Shown here: in pieces, positions 39,253 through 46,842 of the stretch
Layout of the letters: each line of letters opens with the position of its first letter
Numbering within the stretch: the stretch's first letter is position 1
From: Acidobacteriota bacterium
GTDB lineage: Bacteria > Acidobacteriota > Terriglobia > Acidiferrales > UBA7541
Assembly: GCA_003225315.1 (NCBI GenBank)
Contig: QHZD01000026.1
Span: 107,708-171,707 of the forward strand
DNA: 64,000 bases
Direction of reading: 5' to 3'
Position numbers and translations under genes: made by a program
The notes under the pieces: model-generated
Seen by the model: the letters and a program-made list of their open reading frames with translations, nothing else
Told to the model about the DNA's origin: nothing
Databases searched by the model: none

Positions 39253-40182
39253 TTAACTCTCGTCAAGCACCAGCGGATTCGTTAGCGCTTCTCGCGCCAA
39301 TTGGGCCGCAGCTTCAGCCACCGAGCGCGGCAGAGGACCGATTCTTGCCTTCGGAGAAATTTTCTGGATCATGCTATCGAATTGAGAATTAAGGAAGGCG
39401 CTGCCATCGAACACGCCGCCAGTTTTGGCCAGAAAGAAACTCGCGCCTGTCAATTTCAGTTTCTCAATGACCTCGCGTGCCTGATCTCGCAAATCCTGCG
39501 CTCCGGCGGTCAGGAGTGCCTGCGCCGCAGCGTCGCCGCTTTCTGCCGCGTTTGCGAGGACAGGAAAAACCTTTGGAAACACCGCTGCAGGCTGGGCGCG
39601 CGCTTGATCTAAAAATTCGTCAAACTTCCAGCCAAATGCCGCAAGAATTTTCGCACCCAGGGGAAACGCCTCATTGTTGAGATGTTTCTGAACGCAGACA
39701 GCAGCGGCTTTCCTGCCGATGTCGTAGGCGCTCCCTGGGTCGCCAATCACGGGTCCAAACCCGCCGGCGCGCACCAATTTGACTGGCGTCGTTCTTCCCA
39801 GCACCGCCGAACCTGTCCCGGCAATCACGACCACGCTGGGAATCTCTCCCGTGGCCGCCAAGGAAAGCACAAGATCGCTTGTAACGCAGATCTTCGCATT
39901 CGGGAATCTCAGCTGCAGGCCCGACTGCAACGCCCAGCGCATGGCCGGCTCTCCCGCGCCCGAGATGCCCGCAACGAGATACGCCACATCCTGCTTGGAT
40001 TTTCCCGCCGCTCGCAGCGCATCTGCCGCCCCATGCGTCAGCGAAGCCAGCGAGGTGTCCTCGCCGAAAGTCGTGGGGTTGGAAGCTCCGGACCGCGAAC
40101 GCGCAAGAATCGCGCCGGTTTCGTCCATCAGCACGCAGTCCGTCTTCGTGCCGCCGCCGTCAAATCCCAGAACATAGCGCAT
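39253..40182 (-). CDS. BadF/BadG-family sugar kinase (N-acetylglucosamine or N-acetylmuramic acid kinase)
   Basis: A 309-residue ASKHA-fold ATPase. The phosphate-1 motif GFDGGGTKTDCVLMD, the phosphate-2 motif VVVIAGTGSAVLG with GGFGPVIGDPGSAYDIG, and the adenosine region LAKTGGVFDGS are visible. The family includes N-acetylglucosamine kinases and MurK, which phosphorylates MurNAc and GlcNAc at O-6. Given MurQ, NamZ and NagZ-like genes nearby, MurNAc/GlcNAc kinase activity is a plausible inference. The ATG at 40182 begins the conserved first strand; the frame is open much further upstream with non-homologous sequence. It is divergent from a sodium:solute symporter. Confidence 0.82.
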   Translation of the reverse strand: MRYVLGFDGGGTKTDCVLMDETGAILARSRSGASNPTTFGEDTSLASLTHGAADALRAAGKSKQDVAYLVAGISGAGEPAMRWALQSGLQLRFPNAKICVTSDLVLSLAATGEIPSVVVIAGTGSAVLGRTTPVKLVRAGGFGPVIGDPGSAYDIGRKAAAVCVQKHLNNEAFPLGAKILAAFGWKFDEFLDQARAQPAAVFPKVFPVLANAAESGDAAAQALLTAGAQDLRDQAREVIEKLKLTGASFFLAKTGGVFDGSAFLNSQFDSMIQKISPKARIGPLPRSVAEAAAQLAREALTNPLVLDES

Positions 40183-40374
40183 GAGAAAAGGATATGCGAG
40201 AACGCCCGGCAATCGTAGTGCCGAGTGTGGCGCGAGTGCGCAAACTGGAAAAGTTCTGCAATCGTTGTGATCCCGTCCGCGTACAGCAGAGTTTTCTTGA
40301 CGCGGCTGCACCGCGCCACTATTCTCGACGCACTTTTCCGCAGCATCCAAAAGGAACGGCGGAAAAGATTCTCG

Positions 40375-41823
40375 ATGCGCATCCATCCGCTCGACCTTGC
40401 CATTGTTATTGCCTACCTGCTTGCCGTCACGGCGCTGGGGATGCGTTTCCGCCGCGGCCAGCAAAACGCCACGGACTATTTTCTGGGCGGCCGCACCGCG
40501 CCGTGGTGGGCCCTGGCGTTTTCGATCGTCGCCACGGAAACCTCCACCCTCACGATCATCGGCACGCCGGCAATCGCTTACGGCGGAAATCTCACTTTTC
40601 TTCAACTCGTCTTCGGCTACCTGATCGGCCGTGTGCTCATCGTATTGTTGCTGTTGCCCGGATATTTTCGCGGCGAATTTTTCACTGCCTACGCGCTGAT
40701 CGAAAAATGCTTCGGTGAACGCATGCGCGCCGTCGCCGCCAGCACTTTTCTGATCACGCGGGCGATTGCCGAAGGCGTGCGCGTCTCGGCCATCGCGCTG
40801 GTTGTAAGCGTCGTGCTCGGAACGTCGGAGAAGCTCGCGGTCGTCATCGTCATCGCGCTCACCGTCCTCTACACCTTCGAAGGCGGCATGAAAGCGGTAA
40901 TTTGGACCGACGTCGCCCAGTTGCTGCTCTACCTGACCGGAAGTGCGGTAACCTTTTTCGTTTTGCTGCACCGCATTCCCGGCGGCTGGAGCGAAGTGAC
41001 GCAAGTCGCAGGCGCCGCGGGACACAAATTGCAGGTTCTCGATTTTTCCTGGAATCTCGCCACCAAATACACATTTTGGTCCGGACTGATCGGCGGCGCG
41101 TTCCTCACGATGGCCACCCACGGCACGGACCAGATCATCGTGCAGCGTCTCCTCGCCGCGAAAAGTGAACGCGACAGCCGCCGCGCCCTGCTCGCCAGTG
41201 GCGTTATCGTGCTTGTCCAATTCATCGTGTTTCTCTTGATCGGCGTTTTGCTTTACGTTTTCGCGCAGCACTCACCCTTATTAACGCCCGGCGAACGCAC
41301 CGACCGCATCCTTCCGCTGTTTCTTGTGCGCGAAATGCCCGTGGGGCTTGCAGGCTTGCTGCTCGCTTCGATCGTAGCCGTGGCCATGTCCAACGCGAGC
41401 GGCTCGCTGAACTCCCTCGCGGCCTCGAGCGTTCTTGATTTTGCAAGCCTGCGCGGACGGACCGCCGATGCGGGCCAATTTCTGAGGCTCTCGCGCGGCA
41501 TGACCCTCTTCTGGGGCCTGGTCCTGATGGGTTTCGGCTTCGTGAAATGGGGGCCGCTTCTGGAGGCGGGGCTGACGGTCGCATCTCTTCCCTTCGGCAG
41601 CCTGCTCGGCCTCTTCTTGCTAGGTACCTTCGACCGCGGCGCCAACGCGCGCGGCGCCTTGGCTGGAATGATTGTTGGCTTGGCCGCAATTCTATGCATA
41701 TTTCGATTTACGAACGTGGCGTTTACATGGTTCTTTATGATTGGGTCGATCGTCACGTTTGTCGTCGGCTCGATCGCGAGCCGAATCTCACAGCCGCACA
41801 ATCAAGGCACTTTGGGCACGTGA
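40375..41823 (+). CDS. Sodium:solute symporter (SSS family)
   Basis: A 482-residue protein with about 13 membrane helices beginning MRIHPLDLAIVIAYLLAVTA. Family features include the RRGQQNATDYFLGGRTAPWW loop and TYAL-type helix 4, and the Na+-coupled transporter helix VFLLIGVLLYVFAQ. The substrate is unknown; because it is divergent from a GlcNAc/MurNAc-type kinase, an amino sugar is a reasonable guess. The ATG at 40375 has AAAAGGAA about 20 nt upstream and fits the family start. It is 13 bp before the APC transporter. Confidence 0.85.
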   Translation: MRIHPLDLAIVIAYLLAVTALGMRFRRGQQNATDYFLGGRTAPWWALAFSIVATETSTLTIIGTPAIAYGGNLTFLQLVFGYLIGRVLIVLLLLPGYFRGEFFTAYALIEKCFGERMRAVAASTFLITRAIAEGVRVSAIALVVSVVLGTSEKLAVVIVIALTVLYTFEGGMKAVIWTDVAQLLLYLTGSAVTFFVLLHRIPGGWSEVTQVAGAAGHKLQVLDFSWNLATKYTFWSGLIGGAFLTMATHGTDQIIVQRLLAAKSERDSRRALLASGVIVLVQFIVFLLIGVLLYVFAQHSPLLTPGERTDRILPLFLVREMPVGLAGLLLASIVAVAMSNASGSLNSLAASSVLDFASLRGRTADAGQFLRLSRGMTLFWGLVLMGFGFVKWGPLLEAGLTVASLPFGSLLGLFLLGTFDRGANARGALAGMIVGLAAILCIFRFTNVAFTWFFMIGSIVTFVVGSIASRISQPHNQGTLGT

Positions 41824-41836
41824 AGGTGAGGAAAAA

Positions 41837-43264
41837 TTGAACGAAAAGCGTCTGGACTTGGTGCGCGGGCTGGGCGCGTGGGCTTCCGCCGCCATTGTTG
41901 TCGGCACGATGATCGGCACCGGAATTTTCCTCAAGCCCGCGGAAATGGCGCGCGAAGGCCGCAGCGTCTCCGTCGTTTTTGCGGCCTGGATCGTCGGCGC
42001 GATTCTTTCCATCTTCGGCGCGTTTTCTTTTGCCGAGCTGGGTTCCATGATTCCGGAAGCGGGCGGCGAATATGCCTACCTCCGCCGCGGCTTCGGCCCC
42101 GTCTACGGCTTCATCTTCGGCTGGATGCACTCGATCGTCGGACGCCCCAGTTCGCTCGCCTCGATTTCCGCCGGCATGATGCGCTTCCTCAGCTTTCTCC
42201 TCCCGGTTATCGCCGTGCCGCTCTTCACGGTTCACATCGCCATTCCCGGTCTCACCGGCTGGATCAAGCCGTACGATTTCGTCTTCACGTGGGCACAGCC
42301 GCTCGCGGTCGTCTGGTTGCTCATCATGACCGGCATCAACTATCTCGGCGTGCGCCTCGGCGGAGCCGTCCAGGTTTTCTTGACCACTATCAAGATCACC
42401 TCCGTTGTCATCGTGATTGGCGTGGCATTTTTAGCGCCCGCGAGCGCTCAGACCGGCGGACCGCAACCGTTTTGGCCGTCAGCGGGCATGGGAGCTGGCG
42501 CAATTTTCAGCGCATTCCTCGCGGCGCTGGCAGCGGCTTTGTGGGCGTATGACGGTTGGGAAGACCTAAATCTCGTCGGCTCCGAAGTGGAAAACCCGCA
42601 GAAGAATTTCCCGCGCGCGCTGGTCGGTGGAGTCGGATTTGTCGCCGTGATTTATCTGCTTTTCACCTGGGCTTGCTTGAATGTGCTGCCGTTCGAAGCC
42701 GTAGCCGCATCGCAGCACATCGCTTCCGACGTCGTTGCGCACATCAAAGGAGCCACCGCCGCCAGCTGGATCACCTTCGCAATGGTCATCTCCGCCCTGG
42801 GCTCGATGAATTCATCCGTGCTCAGCGGAGCGCGCGTGGGCTATGCCATGGCCCGCGACGGAATCTTTTTCAAAATTGTCGGAGGCATCCATCCGAAATT
42901 CCGGACGCCCGGACGCTCGCTGATTTTTCAAGGCGTGCTGGCAAGTTTGATGGCGTTGACGGGCACTTTCGAAGAATTGACCAATCTTTTTATTTTTGCT
43001 GCGTGGATTTTCTACGCTTCCGCCGTCGTGGCGCTGTTTCGCATGCGCAAGACCGAGCCCGATTTGCCGCGGCCCTATCGCTGCTGGGGCTATCCTTGGG
43101 TGCCAGGCATTTTTGTCGCGGGCGCGCTGGCCCTCACCATTAATATCTGGATCGACCGCCCCGGCCGCTCCTCCATCGGCCTCCTCTTGATTCTCGCCGG
43201 TCTCCCGTTCTATCGCCGCTGGACCAAGTCCTCCTCAGCTCATGCTGATGCCGTGAGTGCTTGA
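41837..43264 (+). CDS. APC-family amino acid permease
   Basis: A 475-residue, 12-helix amino-acid/polyamine/organocation transporter. Helix 1 has IVVGTMIGTGIFLKP with the GSGIF-like unwound motif; helix 6 has AALWAYDGWEDLNLVGSEV, typical of LAT-like exchangers. The start is probably TTG at 41837, with GGTGAGG 6 nt upstream; there is no suitable ATG. Substrate is likely a neutral amino acid or, in this setting, a muropeptide-derived amino acid (inference). It is probably co-transcribed with the symporter. The 3' end overlaps the convergent gene by 30 bp. Confidence 0.83.
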   Translation: MNEKRLDLVRGLGAWASAAIVVGTMIGTGIFLKPAEMAREGRSVSVVFAAWIVGAILSIFGAFSFAELGSMIPEAGGEYAYLRRGFGPVYGFIFGWMHSIVGRPSSLASISAGMMRFLSFLLPVIAVPLFTVHIAIPGLTGWIKPYDFVFTWAQPLAVVWLLIMTGINYLGVRLGGAVQVFLTTIKITSVVIVIGVAFLAPASAQTGGPQPFWPSAGMGAGAIFSAFLAALAAALWAYDGWEDLNLVGSEVENPQKNFPRALVGGVGFVAVIYLLFTWACLNVLPFEAVAASQHIASDVVAHIKGATAASWITFAMVISALGSMNSSVLSGARVGYAMARDGIFFKIVGGIHPKFRTPGRSLIFQGVLASLMALTGTFEELTNLFIFAAWIFYASAVVALFRMRKTEPDLPRPYRCWGYPWVPGIFVAGALALTINIWIDRPGRSSIGLLLILAGLPFYRRWTKSSSAHADAVSA

Positions 43265-43927
43265 GCGGCGGGAAATAAGAAGTTGCATCAAAAAGCCTCC
43301 GACGAGGAGAGCTATTCCGGGCGCTAGAACCCATCCGACCGACATACTGAAAAAGGCCGCGGTCACAATGTGGTGCGCCAGACTGTGGCTGATCACCAGA
43401 CCCACGGGACCGGCAATCATAAACACAACCCCGAATGGCAGGACGGGAAATATGCTGGAGGCCAGCACTATGCGCGCAGAACCTCCGGCGCGCTTCGACA
43501 GATAGGCTCCCAATGCACCTGCCAATGGCAGCGCCAGCAACCAGGGGGTATAGAACATAAGAACAGGAGTTCCCTTGTCCAGATCAAGAACGATTGGGCG
43601 CGCTCCGAACTTCTGGACCAGCTCAAGTAAGCCCATCGATAGCGCAAAGGTGAGCAAACCGGGGAGCCACAATTGCCTGACGCGATCATTCATGAGGTTC
43701 TCCTTCACTGTTCTGGCGATTTGAATCTCTCGGCGCAAATCCTGCCAATCGGCAACTTGTGCAAGCGTTTGCTGCATGGCCGCTTGTTCCGGTAGACCCT
43801 TTGTTCGCAGCGATTCGTACGATTCTTCCAAGTGCACGGCGAGTTCCGCGTGGACTTCTTCCCTCTCGGCCGAACCGAGTTTGAGGCCGGAGAGCCGCTT
43901 GCGAACAAGTTCTTGCCAATCAGGCAT
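43235..43927 (-). CDS. PadR-associated membrane protein with HAAS-like N-terminus
   Basis: A 230-residue protein. The N-terminal 85 residues (LVRKRLSGLKLGSAEREEVH ... LEESYESLRTKG) look like the HAAS domain often found in proteins regulated by PadR factors. Five membrane helices follow. Function unknown. It begins within the end of the padR gene (ATGCCTGA, 8-bp overlap) and so is translationally coupled to it. Confidence 0.7.
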   Translation of the reverse strand: MPDWQELVRKRLSGLKLGSAEREEVHAELAVHLEESYESLRTKGLPEQAAMQQTLAQVADWQDLRREIQIARTVKENLMNDRVRQLWLPGLLTFALSMGLLELVQKFGARPIVLDLDKGTPVLMFYTPWLLALPLAGALGAYLSKRAGGSARIVLASSIFPVLPFGVVFMIAGPVGLVISHSLAHHIVTAAFFSMSVGWVLAPGIALLVGGFLMQLLISRRSSTHGISMS

Positions 43928-44252
43928 GGGCCACCTTCGTTAGCCGCTTCAGCGCGCCAAAAAGCTCCGCCCATTCCTTCCGCAAGGGTGACAGTTTTTT
44001 CTTCCCCGCAGGAGTGAGGCGGTAGCAGCGCTTGCGCCGTCCGGACTGGCTGGTTTCCCACGCGCCGCGAATCCAGCCGCGCTGCTCCATGCGGTAGAGC
44101 ATGGGGTAGAGCGCGGCGAGGGTGAAGCGCAGCGCGCCTTTGGTTTGCTCCTCGATGCGCCGCGCCATTTCATAGCCGTGCAGCGGGCCTTCTTCCAGAA
44201 CGCTGAGGATCGCGAGTTCCGCTGTGCCGCGCTTGACTCCTGCTCCAATCAT
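43920..44252 (-). CDS. PadR-family transcriptional regulator
   Basis: A 110-residue winged-helix repressor. RGTAELAILSVLEEGPLHGY and EMARRIEEQTKG are the classical PadR DNA-binding region; LAALYPMLYRMEQRGWI and RRKRCYRLTPAGKKKL complete the wing. The ATG at 44252 has GGGAG 7 nt upstream. Two perfect palindromes just upstream are likely its own operator. It controls at least itself and the coupled membrane protein. Effector unknown. Confidence 0.9.
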   Translation of the reverse strand: MIGAGVKRGTAELAILSVLEEGPLHGYEMARRIEEQTKGALRFTLAALYPMLYRMEQRGWIRGAWETSQSGRRKRCYRLTPAGKKKLSPLRKEWAELFGALKRLTKVAHA

Positions 44253-44262
44253 AAGTCGCTCC

Positions 44263-44289
44263 CTTACATGTAAGATTCTTATATATAAG
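44263..44289. promoter_or_regulatory. Tandem 12-bp palindromes, predicted PadR operator
   Basis: CTTACATGTAAG (44263-44274) and CTTATATATAAG (44278-44289), both perfect palindromes separated by 3 bp, lie 11-37 bp upstream of the padR start. The second contains TATAT, which could overlap the promoter -10. Binding would repress the gene. Confidence 0.65.
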
Positions 44290-44348
44290 CCGTGAATTGT
44301 CAATTGGTCTTTGGAGCAGGTGTCCATAAATCGGATCGTTACCCGGTT

Positions 44349-44377
44349 GTAGGGGCGCAGCAATGCTGCGCCCCTAC
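44349..44377. repeat. REP-like palindrome, family D
   Basis: GTAGGGGCGCAGC and GCTGCGCCCCTAC as near-perfect 13-bp arms around AAT. Same design as other REP-like elements here; single copy in the window. Confidence 0.7.
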
Positions 44378-44442
44378 TCGGCAAGATCGTCGCGCCAAGA
44401 CGAGTTGCTAGCCTCTCTGAAGTCTTTGCAAGAAATGTGGAG

Positions 44443-45384
44443 CTATATCGATGCCGCGCGAGCCTGCGCGCCCGCATGGACTGGCAAGACCGCAGCTTCC
44501 GCTTCGCGTGGAACCTCAATCGCCGGATGGAAAAGTTTGGCGAGCGCTTCGATGCCAGTAACCAGACGCGGGCCGGGGCGCGAGAAATAACTGTTCGCTT
44601 CCAGCGCGTACACACGGCCGTTGCGCACGGCAGGCATGGCATTCCACTGCTCGGCAAGCTCCATGGAAAGGTATTCCTTGCGCGCTTGCTGGGCGCCGTA
44701 GCCGCAAGGCGCCACAAGCAAGATCTCCGGCTCCGCCTCCACGATATCCTGGAGATGAACGCGGGAAGAAGGGGTGCGCACTTTGCCCAGAACGTCTTCC
44801 CCGCCGGCCACTTGGATCATTTCCGGAACCCAGTGTCCGCCCACGTAAAAGGGTTGCAGCCATTCGAGGAACGCCACGCGAGGACGCTTCTCCGTCTGCG
44901 GCAACTGCTGTTGCAGCGCGCCAATACGCGCCCCAATCTCTTTCACCAGCGCTTCCGCCTGAGAACCGCGGCGGGATTCTTCTCCCACCCAAAGAATGTC
45001 GCGCCAGACGTCGCCCAGATCCTGCGGATTCAGGCAAAGAACTTCGGGCCGCCGCTCGAACCGCGCCAGCGCCGTGGCCAGATCATCGGGAGACGCCGCG
45101 CAAACATGGCACAAATCCTGCGTGACGATCAGGTCCGGAGCCAGTGCCTCCAGCGTCTCGGCATCCACGGCGTACAAACTTTCGCCGCGGTGTACATACT
45201 CGCTCACGAGCCGGTCAATTTCTGCCGGCGATGCGCCGTGCGGCAGCCGCGAATGAATCACCACGCGTTTCGTCTTGGCTTGAGGTGGGTAGTCGCACTC
45301 GTGGCTCACGCCCACGATTTCACGCTCCAGTCCCAGCGCAAAGAGAATCTCCGTAGCCGACGGCAGTAGCGACACAATTCGCAT
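44443..45384 (-). CDS. Cobalamin-binding (BtuF-like) protein without signal peptide
   Basis: A 313-residue two-lobed substrate-binding protein of the BtuF/FecB type. It starts RIVSLLPSATEILFALGLER, includes VGVSHECDYPP, PDLIVTQDLCHVCAASP and VAFLEWLQPFYVGGHWVPE, and has the closing helix region ALEANSYFSRPGPRLVTG. Similar proteins are annotated as cobalamin-binding. It lacks a signal peptide from the ATG at 45384, so it would be cytoplasmic unless the start is further upstream. No ABC transporter is nearby. Exact ligand uncertain. Confidence 0.7.
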   Translation of the reverse strand: MRIVSLLPSATEILFALGLEREIVGVSHECDYPPQAKTKRVVIHSRLPHGASPAEIDRLVSEYVHRGESLYAVDAETLEALAPDLIVTQDLCHVCAASPDDLATALARFERRPEVLCLNPQDLGDVWRDILWVGEESRRGSQAEALVKEIGARIGALQQQLPQTEKRPRVAFLEWLQPFYVGGHWVPEMIQVAGGEDVLGKVRTPSSRVHLQDIVEAEPEILLVAPCGYGAQQARKEYLSMELAEQWNAMPAVRNGRVYALEANSYFSRPGPRLVTGIEALAKLFHPAIEVPREAEAAVLPVHAGAQARAASI

Positions 45385-45463
45385 GTCAGAAATGTACCAC
45401 ACCGAATCTTTGCAATGAACACTGGAACTTTGGCGATCCCAAGGGATTGCCGGCGCAGGCCTT

Positions 45464-46708
45464 CTATTTATAAAGAAAGTATTTTCGACGAATCTGATCA
45501 AACGTAGTGACAGACTCCGACCAGCTCGCAACGATCTTTTCCGGCGGTACGCCGGACTGCAACTGCTGCATGGTATCCGTGTTTCCAACGAGTTCGATCA
45601 TTTTCGAAATTTCAAACTGTTTCGGGTAGAGTTTCAGCAAAATGGCGGCGATTTCCAATCCCATACGCATCGAACGCACTTTGAAGCGATCTGTAATCTT
45701 GATGGAAACGCCGCCGCAACGTTGTCCGCTGTACAGTCCCGCAATCGGGATGAACGGCTGCCCGGCAAAACGCACGCCCGGAAGATTCCGGACATTCAGC
45801 GCCGCCGCCACTTCATCGCCATTCATCCACGGCGCTCCAAATTCCTCGAACGGAGTTTGTGTGCCGCGCCCTACGGAGACTCCCGCGCTTTGCAGAATTT
45901 CGATCCCAGGGTAAAGAATCGATCCCTTGATCGTCCGCAGATTCGGCGAAGGCGGAATCCACTTGATGCCGGTGCTTTCAAAAAAATAGTTGCGATGCCA
46001 GTTCCTCATGGGGATGACGTGAAGGTCGGCCCCGATGTGATTTTCGGCGTTGAAAAACTGCGCGAGTTCGCCGATCGTGAGCGCGTAGCGCACCGGCAGC
46101 GGATAGTACGCGACGAAATTGGTCTTGTCCGCCTCGAGCATCGGGCCTTCGATAATCTCTCCACCCAGGAGATTCGGCCGGTCCAGCACGAAGAAAGCGA
46201 TCTTTCGTTTCGCGGCCTCCTCCATGCAATACGCCATGGTCGCCGTATAGGTATAAAACCGCACGCCCGCGTCTTGGATATCGAAAACCAGCGCGTCAAT
46301 GCCATTCAGCATTTCATCGGTGGGGCGCAGCGTCTCGCCATACAGGCTGTAAACCGGCAAACCCGTTGTAGGATCTTTCGAGGAAGACACTCTTTCGTCT
46401 TTGCGTCCGGCCAGTCCGTGCTCCGGGCTAAACAAGGCGACTAACTGCACGGAAGGCGCGTGTGACAAAAGGTCCGCTGTGCTTTTGCCTTGCGAATCGA
46501 CGCCGGTGTGATTGGTGATCAATCCAACGTGCTTCCCGCGAAGGGGCGCGAACTTTTGCGCTGCGAGAATGTCCAGCCCGGTCTGTACGCGAGCGACTCG
46601 TCCCGAGCGCTTTCCTGCCGCGAACGACGCCGGGCCAATCGCCGCGAGCGCCGCCAAAACAATGGTGAATCGGAAAACTTTCGACAACACGCCGGCGAGC
46701 CTGTTCAA
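45464..46708 (-). CDS. namZ: Secreted DUF1343 protein, NamZ-type exo-beta-N-acetylmuramidase
   Basis: Removes terminal MurNAc from peptidoglycan fragments, by homology to NamZ. The protein of about 414 residues has a signal peptide (SKVFRFTIVLAALAAIGPAS), then GLITNHTGVDSQG, VALFSPEHGLAG, VFDIQDAGVRFYTY and VLDRPNLLGGEIIEGP, all conserved in DUF1343. Start is probably TTG at 46708, because AAAGGGGG is correctly spaced before it and gives a short basic N-terminus; ATGs at 46729 or 46741 are alternatives without a ribosome-binding site. It is divergent from the GH3-hydrolase gene, with which it would cooperate. Confidence 0.87.
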   Translation of the reverse strand: MNRLAGVLSKVFRFTIVLAALAAIGPASFAAGKRSGRVARVQTGLDILAAQKFAPLRGKHVGLITNHTGVDSQGKSTADLLSHAPSVQLVALFSPEHGLAGRKDERVSSSKDPTTGLPVYSLYGETLRPTDEMLNGIDALVFDIQDAGVRFYTYTATMAYCMEEAAKRKIAFFVLDRPNLLGGEIIEGPMLEADKTNFVAYYPLPVRYALTIGELAQFFNAENHIGADLHVIPMRNWHRNYFFESTGIKWIPPSPNLRTIKGSILYPGIEILQSAGVSVGRGTQTPFEEFGAPWMNGDEVAAALNVRNLPGVRFAGQPFIPIAGLYSGQRCGGVSIKITDRFKVRSMRMGLEIAAILLKLYPKQFEISKMIELVGNTDTMQQLQSGVPPEKIVASWSESVTTFDQIRRKYFLYK

Positions 46709-46719
46709 ATGGTCCCCCT

Positions 46720-46748
46720 TTGCAACCATCCAACAATACAATGATATT
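46720..46748 (+). promoter_or_regulatory. Candidate promoter for the GH3-hydrolase gene
   Basis: TTGCAA (46720-46725) and GATATT (46743-46748) with a 17-bp spacer, giving a start near 46755 and a leader of about 90 nt. The match is moderate. Confidence 0.4.
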
Positions 46749-46842
46749 CTGGAACGCGCTGGCCGAAGCCGCGTTGAGAGCGCGATGTGCGTGTGCTATG
46801 AATTAATGCAGACCGCTGGCGGCCACAGGGGGATTCTAACTG

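Noticed and set aside
39253..41271. A 672-codon frame extending the sugar kinase upstream
   Set aside because: The conserved first strand begins at 40182; the upstream extension is antisense to the symporter.
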